Of a stretch of 45,504 nucleotides of DNA, positions 39,130-45,504 are shown in pieces (position 1 is the stretch's first letter; every line of letters starts with the position of its first letter). The translations under genes were made by a program, and so were the position numbers. The notes under the pieces were generated by a model. It was given only the letters and a program-made list of their open reading frames with translations. It was not told the origin of the DNA and searched no databases. Source of the stretch: a virus. The stretch is taken from IMG/VR virus record IMGVR_UViG_3300031578_000092, positions 1-45,504 of that record; one strand, 5' to 3'.

Positions 39130-39522
39130 TTATTCACCTCCCCCAAGATATTGATCTATGAAACGGTATATTTCTATTCTGGTTGCGTCATCAACTGGTT
39201 GCCCAGTCGCTACGAGCCTGTCATACAAATCTATAATAGGCCATGATTTCGTCAATAACTCATAGTCCTTGACAAGCTGTTTCTTCTGTTCCAGGCTAAA
39301 TGTTGCTACACGGCCCATCTGGTCTCTATACCAATCAGCCTGTTTGTTATACAGACTAATGGTAAAATCGGCCAAATCTGCCGGTGCCAGTGATTTCACG
39401 TCCGGCATGGTGAGTATTGGCTTCTGACCCACATTATAAGCGCACCCCTGAAATGCCAGAATTGTACCTATAACCAGAAGCGCTGCAAATACCGGATGAA
39501 AATTCCCCTTAAACTTTTTCAT
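39130..39522 (-). CDS. Lipoprotein
   Basis: 130 residues. A basic start, a hydrophobic stretch and the lipobox AFQGC (Cys27) predict a lipid-anchored exported protein; the residues after it (AYNVGQKP) do not show an inner-membrane retention Asp. The mature part is helical and charged. GGAGGG is seven bases before the ATG. Phage lipoproteins of this type can be spanins or superinfection-exclusion proteins; it is longer than usual for a spanin. It lies two genes from terL. Confidence 0.7.
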   Translation of the reverse strand: MKKFKGNFHPVFAALLVIGTILAFQGCAYNVGQKPILTMPDVKSLAPADLADFTISLYNKQADWYRDQMGRVATFSLEQKKQLVKDYELLTKSWPIIDLYDRLVATGQPVDDATRIEIYRFIDQYLGGGE

Positions 39523-39537
39523 GATTTAACCCTCCGT

Positions 39538-39873
39538 TTATTTTGATGCGCCCTCTTTAAAGGCCGCCTCTTTGTTGTCCTCCTCAAATTTCGTATTCGT
39601 TATGTCGATTTTGTGGATCTGAATTTCCACATTATGGGGCTTCCGGCCTTTTTCGGTATCATCTGTTCGGACACTGGTTACCTTGGCCTTTGCCTTAATT
39701 TCCACCATAGCGCCGGCCTGGATGGTCTGTAGAATTTTTATCTTATCAACCTCCGATTTATTGAACTCCAGCCTTGTCCCGTAAGGATATTGATCGCGGC
39801 CGGAATCTATACCCATGGGTTCTTTCATTTCATTTTGGGTTTTCTTCGGGATCTTTAAATCAACAAGCGCCAT
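39538..39873 (-). CDS. Small virion/capsid-associated protein candidate
   Basis: 111 residues from the ATG at 39873 (AAGGAG seven bases upstream; the longer open frame back to 40059 covers another gene and lacks a ribosome site). MALVDLKIPKKTQNEMKEP is followed by a beta-rich region (GAMVEIKAKAKVTSVRTDD, VEIQIHKIDI). The start resembles small capsid-binding proteins of other phages, but I am not certain. Confidence 0.6.
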   Translation of the reverse strand: MALVDLKIPKKTQNEMKEPMGIDSGRDQYPYGTRLEFNKSEVDKIKILQTIQAGAMVEIKAKAKVTSVRTDDTEKGRKPHNVEIQIHKIDITNTKFEEDNKEAAFKEGASK

Positions 39874-39877
39874 AGTC

Positions 39878-40039
39878 TTACTCCTTGTTTTTATGGTATT
39901 GAACCCGGGCCTCGGCCTGGTCGACTCTCGCCTTATTGGGTTTTCTCGTACCGAACCATTGAAGGATCTTGCTCCCGGTCCGGGCCACAAGCGCCCATTC
40001 GATGCGCTTATGTTTTTCATTGTAGCGTTGTCTGAGCAT
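39878..40039 (-). CDS. 53-residue basic protein following terL
   Basis: A short gene beginning seven bases after the CRISPR-repeat-like sequence (ATG at 40039). The product is strongly basic (RQRYNEKHKRIEWALVARTGSK, then TRKPNKARVD) and probably helical. No strong ribosome site is present; GGGGTG, which forms one arm of the repeat hairpin, lies too far upstream. It may be a nucleic-acid-binding protein. If the hairpin is an RNA element, it could also control this gene. Confidence 0.5.
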   Translation of the reverse strand: MLRQRYNEKHKRIEWALVARTGSKILQWFGTRKPNKARVDQAEARVQYHKNKE

Positions 40040-40045
40040 TTGTTT

Positions 40046-40077
40046 GTTTCAATCCACACCCCTACATAGGGGCGATT
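40046..40077 (-). CRISPR. Solitary type I-C-like CRISPR repeat, candidate RNA anti-CRISPR
   Basis: 32 bases which, read leftward, form an ATCGCCCC arm, a TATGTA loop, then GGGGTG pairing back (six pairs, one G-T), and end in GTGTGGATTGAAAC. The hairpin followed by the TGGATTGAAAC tail is the consensus form of type I-C (Cas5d-processed) repeats, and length 32 fits. No second full repeat, spacer, leader or cas gene lies in the window. It sits between the terL stop (six bases away) and the next small gene, in the sense direction of late transcription. Phages are known to encode solitary repeats that divert Cas proteins. Confidence 0.75.
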
Positions 40078-40083
40078 TAAACC

Positions 40084-41664
40084 CTACATGGCGGTCTGTG
40101 CATCGAGCGGGATATATTGATCCTGTTCCGCCGCAATAATTTCCTGCCGTGTGGGCAGGCGCCATTGATCTGCGAGTTGATGACACAGGACACCAATGCT
40201 GTCCGGGATGTCCTTTTTACGGCCCCGGGGGAAACGGCGGAGCTGGAACTCCGTATCAAACAGCCAATCCGGCTGGTTGGGTCCTTTGACCGGCAGGTGA
40301 ATCGCGCCTTCGCGTGCCCGGCCCTGAAACGGTCGGGCTTTGCTGATCTTATCCCCCCTGGGTAATAGCGACACGATATTGGGAAAAATATTTGTCTCCC
40401 GCATTTTCAGTTTTAAAAATGGCATAATAGCCCGTTGAATATTCTCGGCCTCCAATGTAAAAATCCCGGGTTTATACAAAGCCTGGATCTCCAGGATATT
40501 ATCGATGATCTCCAGGCTGTCCCAGTGACCGAAGCGCACATGCACAATCCAAAGCTCATGATCATAATCCAGCCCCGCAACCACCAGGGCGGTATCGGCC
40601 GCCGTCTCGGCCTCGGAAATAGCAAGATCGCCCGCCGCATACATCTTGAGATATCGAGGCAGTGTTTTATAACGCCCAAACCATTTGAGCTGAAAAAAGG
40701 CGTTTTCATCTTCCGGCGCAGGATCAAGAAGATACTGGCAGGAATAAATATAAAGCCCGACCATCGGATCTTTTTTGATAGCGTCCAGTTTATCCGGGCC
40801 GTATTGGACAGGCCATAACGTCCTGCGTTTTCTGATACCGCTTTCGGGATCAACAATGGTTTCCTCGGCAGGCCGCTTATACACCCTGTAATTACCACTC
40901 CGCTCCATCTCACAATGAAGGTCGCCGTCGTCATATATTGTGCCGCAGATCTGGGCATTCCCGAACGTGGTAAGGATAGAACTCCGGACAATGCCGTATT
41001 GATCTTTGAGCTTTTTGATTTGCTCGGCGGTCGTGGTGTTTTCCGGGACGACCAGGTCATCGAATTTAATTCTTGGGAAATGGGATCCTGTGGGCATGGC
41101 CTCGATCCCGAACGCCGTAAGGGCCGCCTCCTGTCCCATGGTAAAACCGGGCAGGTGGATTTCGTCTGATGACCAAAGCGGGCATTCACTTCGGTTTTCG
41201 GGGTTTTTCCAGACCTTATCGTAAAATACCGCCCGGAAGACGGTATTTGATTTATAATGCGCTTTGATTTCGCGGAGTCGCCGTGCCGCTCTTTGCCGTG
41301 TATCTGAGCCAAGACCGATAGGAACGTCTGGATGTTTGATTGCTTCCTGGATAGTATGACAGATAGAAAATATCTTTGTCTTACAATGGCCGCGAGGCAG
41401 TAAATATAAGGTAAGATGAATGTCTTTCTGGATCTCATGACAAAACTCCCGGTGCGGATCGGCGCATAAATACCAGTAACCCAGGACATATTTTGCAAAA
41501 AAATAAAGATCATGCAGGCAGTAGGCCTGCAAATCCTCAATTAGCTGTTTCTCCCTCTTCGGGTGTAGGGCCTGTGATGCCAGAGACTTCAAGGCGTCCA
41601 ATAATTCCTTGTATTCCGGATCTGGCCTGAATAAGTAACACTCCTGAGGATCGTAAGGATTCAT
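40084..41664 (-). CDS. terL: Terminase large subunit
   Basis: 526 residues from the ATG at 41664 (a GTG four codons earlier is possible). ATPase: Walker A variant LLPRGHCKT (88-96), Walker B RIKFDD (198-203). RNase H-like nuclease: YAAGDLAIS (D346), LEAEN (E405/E407) and KKDIPDS (D485/D488). It pumps DNA into the prohead and cuts it. It overlaps the end of terS by about 130 bases in another frame, so the two are coupled. It is followed after six bases by the CRISPR-repeat-like sequence. Confidence 0.92.
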   Translation of the reverse strand: MNPYDPQECYLFRPDPEYKELLDALKSLASQALHPKREKQLIEDLQAYCLHDLYFFAKYVLGYWYLCADPHREFCHEIQKDIHLTLYLLPRGHCKTKIFSICHTIQEAIKHPDVPIGLGSDTRQRAARRLREIKAHYKSNTVFRAVFYDKVWKNPENRSECPLWSSDEIHLPGFTMGQEAALTAFGIEAMPTGSHFPRIKFDDLVVPENTTTAEQIKKLKDQYGIVRSSILTTFGNAQICGTIYDDGDLHCEMERSGNYRVYKRPAEETIVDPESGIRKRRTLWPVQYGPDKLDAIKKDPMVGLYIYSCQYLLDPAPEDENAFFQLKWFGRYKTLPRYLKMYAAGDLAISEAETAADTALVVAGLDYDHELWIVHVRFGHWDSLEIIDNILEIQALYKPGIFTLEAENIQRAIMPFLKLKMRETNIFPNIVSLLPRGDKISKARPFQGRAREGAIHLPVKGPNQPDWLFDTEFQLRRFPRGRKKDIPDSIGVLCHQLADQWRLPTRQEIIAAEQDQYIPLDAQTAM

Positions 41665-42106
41665 CGTCCATATCACCAGGTGAAGGTTTTTCGGGCGGGG
41701 GTTGGATCCCGGCCAGTTTTAATTTGTCAAGTATGATCCGGACAACGGCCTTTCCGGCCTCCCCCTGCTCAGCACGCGAAAAATTAGCATCGCTGAGTTC
41801 TTTTTTCTCAGGATCAAATTTTTGATTCCGAAAGATCTCAAGAAAAAAGGTTTGAACTTCTTCAACCTGATCGAGATCATTGGGGAGGTGGCCTTTGACA
41901 TATTTTCTGTAGACTTCCCGGGTTTCATCGGCACGCTCTTCCCGAACAGACTTTAGCCACCGGCAGACTGTGGACTGGGTGATGGTGTCTTTTCCCTCTA
42001 ATCCCTCAGTCAATACCTGGGCGATTCTGACGCCGGTCATACCGGGTGCAGCGGATAATTCAAGACACCGGTCTTCCAGGTGGTATTTTTCGATCTTGGT
42101 GGCCAT
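41537..42106 (-). CDS. Terminase small subunit (complete, right copy)
   Basis: 189 residues. The N-terminal domain contains a helix-turn-helix (GVRIAQVLTEGLEGKDTITQ then STVCRWLKSV, about 24-53); a central helical region (residues about 60-110) is suitable for ring formation, and the C-terminus is Pro/Glu-rich and flexible. It should recognise the packaging site and stimulate TerL. The assignment rests on position and HTH. The final 130 bases encode the start of TerL in another frame. A conserved promoter and two 16-bp repeats lie upstream. Confidence 0.78.
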   Translation of the reverse strand: MATKIEKYHLEDRCLELSAAPGMTGVRIAQVLTEGLEGKDTITQSTVCRWLKSVREERADETREVYRKYVKGHLPNDLDQVEEVQTFFLEIFRNQKFDPEKKELSDANFSRAEQGEAGKAVVRIILDKLKLAGIQPPPEKPSPGDMDDESLRSSGVLLIQARSGIQGIIGRLEVSGITGPTPEEGETAN

Positions 42107-42131
42107 AATTTTGATAGATATTTTTTTACGG

Positions 42132-42137
42132 ACTATA
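42132..42137 (-). promoter_or_regulatory. Candidate extended -10 promoter for terS (right copy)
   Basis: TGGTATAGT on the minus strand, identical to the left copy (146-151) although surrounding bases differ. No clear -35 box. Confidence 0.4.
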
Positions 42138-42166
42138 CCACGGGTTTTTTGAGCAAATTTTCACGC

Positions 42167-42209
42167 GGACAAAATAGGACAAGGTTCTTAAGGGGACAAA
42201 TTAGGACAA
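42167..42209. repeat. Two 16-bp direct repeats upstream of terS (right copy)
   Basis: GGACAAAATAGGACAA (42167-42182) and GGACAAATTAGGACAA (42194-42209), unchanged relative to the left copy; the 11-base spacer differs by one base. Confidence 0.6.
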
Positions 42210-42303
42210 TATAGGATAGTAGAAAAAGCTTGACAGGATGTTTTGACGGCCCGGATACCTCGAAGCATCCGAGCCGGTGAGAGGGGTAATTAAGAACGAT
42301 AAA

Positions 42304-42519
42304 TCAATTACTGGAAGATGAAATATCGGGTGCCTTGTTTAGGGCGACCTTGCGGGACCACTCATCAAGGAGTGTCATATTACTTACCCAGCGGCGGCGC
42401 CCCCCCTGCTTTGAAGCAGGAAGACCGGCATTATACACTAAATCGTAAAAAACGCTCTTCCCCACATTAAGATGGCGGCAAATACTATCACGCCCAATCA
42501 AGACTTTACATTCTTCCAT
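42304..42519 (-). CDS. Small winged-helix/AlpA-like DNA-binding protein (right copy)
   Basis: 71 residues, differing from the left copy at about three positions (Ile/Met, Glu/Asp and Thr/Ala). A GTG codon stands directly before the ATG, so the start could be one codon earlier. The helix-turn-helix and GGRRRW wing are unchanged. The strong conservation relative to flanking DNA supports a real gene with a conserved target, possibly the 16-bp repeats just downstream. Confidence 0.75.
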   Translation of the reverse strand: MEECKVLIGRDSICRHLNVGKSVFYDLVYNAGLPASKQGGRRRWVSNMTLLDEWSRKVALNKAPDISSSSN

Positions 42520-42553
42520 CACCGATATCCCCCGAGTTATAATTTTTTTGCAT

Positions 42554-42587
42554 CGTAGAAAATTTTTGCGTCGTAAAATTTTCAGCG
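42554..42587. repeat. Degraded inverted repeat (right copy of 566-599)
   Basis: The left arm CGTAGAAAATTTTT is kept but the other arm is AAAATTTTCAGCG, breaking part of the pairing. The central A/T pairing of about eight bases remains. Confidence 0.45.
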
Positions 42588-42675
42588 ACTTTGGAATTTA
42601 AAAATTCGGCTGCTCTCCGATACGTTAGGGTAAATACGGAGTCCCAAATAACCGCCGGCTACCACCATGGGGGCA

Positions 42676-42921
42676 TCACCCTTTTAAAATAGCCCTCAAG
42701 CGGGCCTCGTCTCGCAGATGGCACCTGGCGCACAGGGCCACGAGCCTGGCGCCGGGATTGCCCGGATCACGGTCGGGGTGATGGACAATCAAACACGAGC
42801 CCGTGGTCCCATCGGTCATATGTCCCATCCCACACTTGGAGCATCGCCACCCGGCCGTTGCCTTCACGTACCAGGCTATTTGATCCCAGCCAGCTCCGTA
42901 TTTGGCTTTATCTATCGGCAT
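42676..42921 (-). CDS. Small HNH-type zinc protein (right copy)
   Basis: 81 residues. CSKC, VHHPDRD and CARCH are all intact, and most changes from the left copy are conservative (for example Arg to Lys near the start, Ala to Gly in WRC context). Both copies being open and conserved indicates selection on the protein. Confidence 0.75.
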   Translation of the reverse strand: MPIDKAKYGAGWDQIAWYVKATAGWRCSKCGMGHMTDGTTGSCLIVHHPDRDPGNPGARLVALCARCHLRDEARLRAILKG

Positions 42922-43421
42922 ATCGACCGCCTGTCATCGCCTGTCATCGCCTCTAATCCAACCCGGAAAAGGGCCATTTAGTTTACATAATGGATATTAT
43001 CATGCATTTGTTTTTCTCGACATAACGCAAATCCGGAGTAATTAAGAGAGATCCACCGTAGGCCCTGGACCGGAATGAGCCAATTATGGTCAAATGCCAG
43101 AAACCGCTAATCCCAGGCCACCGACTTTAATCGCCATAGATCGTCGATAATCAGAAACCGGCCCTTTCATCGAACAAGCAAAATACAGTAAACAGCCGAA
43201 TATCCCCTAAAATCGCCATAAATCAATAAACATACCAACCGCCCCAGTTCTACCGGCCCCCCCGGTTTATTTAAGTTTACCGGCCAGGTGATGGGTGTGT
43301 CTTTCTCTTTCCGCTGCATTGCATCGGTTTTGTCCTGGCCTCCAGGCGGCCCTTTATGCGTCCCACCCTATTCTATGCGATTTTACCTTCTCTACCCGTC
43401 ATCCTTACAGTCATACTTACA

Positions 43422-43594
43422 GGTGAAAGAAAGGTGAAAGAAAGGTGAAACTTACTACCTGTAACTTATACTGTAAATGATCAATTTGCTTTCACCCTAT
43501 TTTCATGCTGTATAGACAGGTGAAACTTACTACCCTGTAAATAATACTGTAACAAACGGTTTTACTTTCACCTTTCTTTCGCTTTGCTTTCACC
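43422..43594. repeat. Phased GGTGAAA iterons and inverted arm (right copy)
   Basis: Three GGTGAAA units with an 11-base period (43422-43450) face an inverted arm at 43561-43594. Direct repeats of GGTGAAACTTACTACC lie at about 43444 and 43519. Some arm positions changed together relative to the left copy. Confidence 0.65.
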
Positions 43595-43651
43595 CTGATT
43601 ATGATATAACCGCCTGAAATCCCACTATGCCATACTGTAAGTTTTACTAAA

Positions 43652-43772
43652 GGTGAAAGTAAAGAAAGCAATTTGACAATATATCGCGCAGGAAAAAAGT
43701 TAAATAAAGCAAAGAAAAGAGAGAGGAGAGAGTAGAAAGGAATAGGGGAAAATTGCTTTCTTTACTTTCACC
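43652..43772. repeat. Origin core with 23-bp inverted iterons (right copy)
   Basis: GGTGAAAGTAAAGAAAGCAA plus TTT (43652-43674) and its exact complement (43750-43772) flank the AT- and purine-rich spacer, which differs from the left copy at only two bases. Confidence 0.65.
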
Positions 43773-43876
43773 CTCCCATTTTGGCACCCCTTGCACATCA
43801 ATAAAGTGGGCATTTTTATGAATCTGAGGGGGGGCGCCGGGAAAACCCCAAAAAAAACAAAAAAATAAAGCTGTTT

Positions 43877-45504
43877 TTATTCTTCATTGCTCTCAAACTC
43901 ACTTACCGCTCCTATTCCCACGAAATGTATTCGCCTGGTCTTTGTCAATGGCTTTCGTTCTATATTCGGAAAATTCATTAATATCTGTTCTGTGAATCTA
44001 TTCCTGGCTAATTTACGATATTGACCTTCCTCGCACCATTTGCAATATATTCTATGTAAATCATTAACCTCGATCTCGAGGGTTCGTCCCAGGACACATT
44101 TCTCATCCACAAACTGCAATAAAGGATGTAAAGACATCATAAAAGCCTGTTTGTCGTTCTGCACAGCACCGCTTTCGCTGAACCCATTGTTTTTGAGTAA
44201 TTTTTCCAAACCCAACAGAGCCCAGGTGAAAACTCCATCACGCTCAGGTAATAGTTTTTGTTTTAAATCTGGATCTTTGGTCTCGTCTGTGAATCTTTGG
44301 TTAAATCTCAATATCAAGAGACGCCGCTCCAGACCATAGCTTCTGTCCGGAATGACCGGCGTTTCTTGCATGGACAATATCATCTTGACATAGGGTTTGA
44401 ACTGGAACTTGTGACCGTGTTTTCTTTCCGCGGTGAGCCATTCGCCACTCACAATCGTTTTTAGATGTTCCGTGGCCACCGGATCCCGGTGCGAGGTCTC
44501 CGTGGACACATTGACCAGTTTGTTTTGCAAAAAATAAAGGCTGAATTTCGGATCGCTTAGGTCTCGCATGGTAAGCGATGATGTGTTTTCAGATCCAACT
44601 ATCTCATTTAGCATAGTAAGGACTGTGCCTTTTCCGTTCCCACCGGATCCGATCATAAACAGCATTTTTTCGAAACGGCAGTCAGTCATGAGACAATAAC
44701 CAAAAAATTGCTGCAATAGATCTATCTTATCCGGTTCATCCGGGAAAATTTCATCAAGAAACTGATACCACCTCTCACAATTATCCAAATGCTTTATGTC
44801 GAAATCACAGGGCACCTGGGTCCGGCTGCCCAATAAAGGATCGTGCGGGATCAACTTCATTCCGTTGTGTATGTCAATCATGCCGTTTATACAGTTGATA
44901 TATCCTGCTATGTCCGGCCACTCCTTTGGTTCACGGTTGACCAGGCCGCGCAGGACCTTAATACTGCCATCGATCATATTAGGATGGACGTTCTCTTTCA
45001 TAGCCTGCACACAGACCTGGTTTAACACAAACTCCGATATCTCCTGCCACAGGCCATCTTTGAATATCCAGAATGCGCCGGCGGTGTGATGCAAGTTTTT
45101 GAAATAATTGACATAGTATTTTGCCATACGCACAGGGACAAATAAAAATTTACCCGTTGATTTACTTTTAATGTAGAATTCCATTGGGTCAATATCCCTG
45201 GGGAGGGGGACGCCGGGCGTACCGGCGGTAAAGGCTGAGGTGGGCTCCACGTTGAGATCCTTCAGGATCCCGGTTCCGGCTTCGCGGTCTTTCGGTTTGT
45301 AGTTTGGATCGTACTTAGTGAAAAATTCGGGGTGTTTCGCTTCACCGGATATCTTTTGCCGGGCGTCCTTCCATTTATAGTTGCAGCTATCATGAAAGCA
45401 TTGGTATGTAATAAGGCCGCTGGCATCCTGGACAATGGCGGATTCGTTTTGCGAGTGTGAAGGATCGAACAGGCATTGTTTTAATTTATAGATCTTGCGG
45501 CTGC
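43877..45504 (-). CDS. SF3 replicative helicase (right copy, truncated by window edge)
   Basis: The frame is open from the stop at 43877 to the window edge; the N-terminal 70 residues lie outside. All helicase motifs match the left copy (Walker A GSGGNGKGT, the Walker B region reading KLVNVSTE, ERRLLILRF), and the Cys/His module (FDPSHSQ, YQCFHDSC) is included. Roughly 30 substitutions occur across the shared C-terminal 457 residues, mostly conservative. An internal GTG near 45250 is not the real start. Confidence 0.9.
   Translation of the reverse strand, partial: SRKIYKLKQCLFDPSHSQNESAIVQDASGLITYQCFHDSCNYKWKDARQKISGEAKHPEFFTKYDPNYKPKDREAGTGILKDLNVEPTSAFTAGTPGVPLPRDIDPMEFYIKSKSTGKFLFVPVRMAKYYVNYFKNLHHTAGAFWIFKDGLWQEISEFVLNQVCVQAMKENVHPNMIDGSIKVLRGLVNREPKEWPDIAGYINCINGMIDIHNGMKLIPHDPLLGSRTQVPCDFDIKHLDNCERWYQFLDEIFPDEPDKIDLLQQFFGYCLMTDCRFEKMLFMIGSGGNGKGTVLTMLNEIVGSENTSSLTMRDLSDPKFSLYFLQNKLVNVSTETSHRDPVATEHLKTIVSGEWLTAERKHGHKFQFKPYVKMILSMQETPVIPDRSYGLERRLLILRFNQRFTDETKDPDLKQKLLPERDGVFTWALLGLEKLLKNNGFSESGAVQNDKQAFMMSLHPLLQFVDEKCVLGRTLEIEVNDLHRIYCKWCEEGQYRKLARNRFTEQILMNFPNIERKPLTKTRRIHFVGIGAVSEFESNEE

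Larger units (their letters stand above)
42922..43876. other. Gene-free region with candidate replication origin (right copy)
   Basis: Counterpart of 935-1895. Bases near 42,991-43,040 are identical to the left copy. The iteron part carries nine exact GGTGAAA sites: plus strand at 43422, 43433, 43444, 43519 and 43652; minus strand at 43490, 43566, 43588 and 43766. The first three are spaced exactly 11 bases, about one helical turn. The core at 43652-43772 is nearly unchanged. No gene was seen. Confidence 0.65.

Noticed and set aside
40046-40105. A second CRISPR repeat overlapping the end of terL (CGCCATGTAGGG resembles the hairpin)
   Set aside because: Only about 12 bases match, it lacks the GATTGAAAC tail and the spacing is far too short for a spacer; it is the terL coding end.
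41985-45504. Simple terminal overlap of a circular contig
   Set aside because: The two copies differ throughout, including indels and many silent changes, while frames stay open.

Overview
The window is almost entirely bacteriophage DNA: a temperate podovirus-like phage with an N4-gp56-type major capsid protein, a short-tail nozzle, three ejection-type proteins and a tyrosine integrase. Mid-range GC, ATGA/TAATG gene overlaps, GGAGG ribosome sites and intergenic heptamer repeats suit a Gram-negative host. A deltaproteobacterial (Desulfobacterota-like) host is my guess, but the sequence does not prove it.

Layout. All genes read leftward (minus strand) except the repressor and integrase at 8256-9819. 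From the divergent immunity region (7920-8255), leftward transcription runs through an early operon: a probable Acb2-type anti-CBASS sponge, several zinc-ribbon proteins, a small membrane protein, a nucleoside-deoxyribosyltransferase-like enzyme, a PrimPol, an SF3 helicase, an iteron-rich candidate origin, an HNH protein and an HTH protein. It then enters terS. Rightward from the integrase lie the 3' half of a tRNA (attachment site) and a terminator. From there to 42106 come the late genes, again leftward: terS-terL, exported and membrane proteins, a large beta-helix protein, portal, a second exported protein, scaffold, capsid, adaptors, tail spike and fibre proteins, endolysin, nozzle, an acetyltransferase, ejection proteins, small membrane proteins and a signal-peptide tail fibre.

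Copy structure. Bases 1-3.5 kb and about 41,985-45,504 are two diverged copies of the same region (terS start, HTH, HNH, origin, helicase), about 41.98 kb apart. Reading frames are intact in both and the helicases differ by roughly 30 residues, so this is not a simple circular overlap. The best reading is two related prophages in tandem at one tRNA site: the first ends at the att site near 9.9 kb and the second begins there. Comparing the copies shows which non-coding parts are conserved: the origin core, two 16-bp repeats upstream of terS, and an extended -10 promoter.

Most notable points. (1) A single 32-nt sequence between terL and the next gene has the form of a type I-C CRISPR repeat, with no array and no cas genes. 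It is a candidate RNA-based anti-CRISPR (solitary repeat unit). (2) An Acb2-like gene leads the early operon, so the phage may carry both an RNA and a protein anti-defence element. (3) The late region is studded with proteins that pair virion-like beta folds with Sec signals, membrane anchors or lipoboxes, an unusual exported set. (4) The origin shows paired substitutions in opposite arms of an inverted repeat, and iterons recalling those of P4. (5) A 203-bp nested inverted-repeat element sits in the immunity region. Six genes shorter than 60 codons were found by reading the sequence directly.
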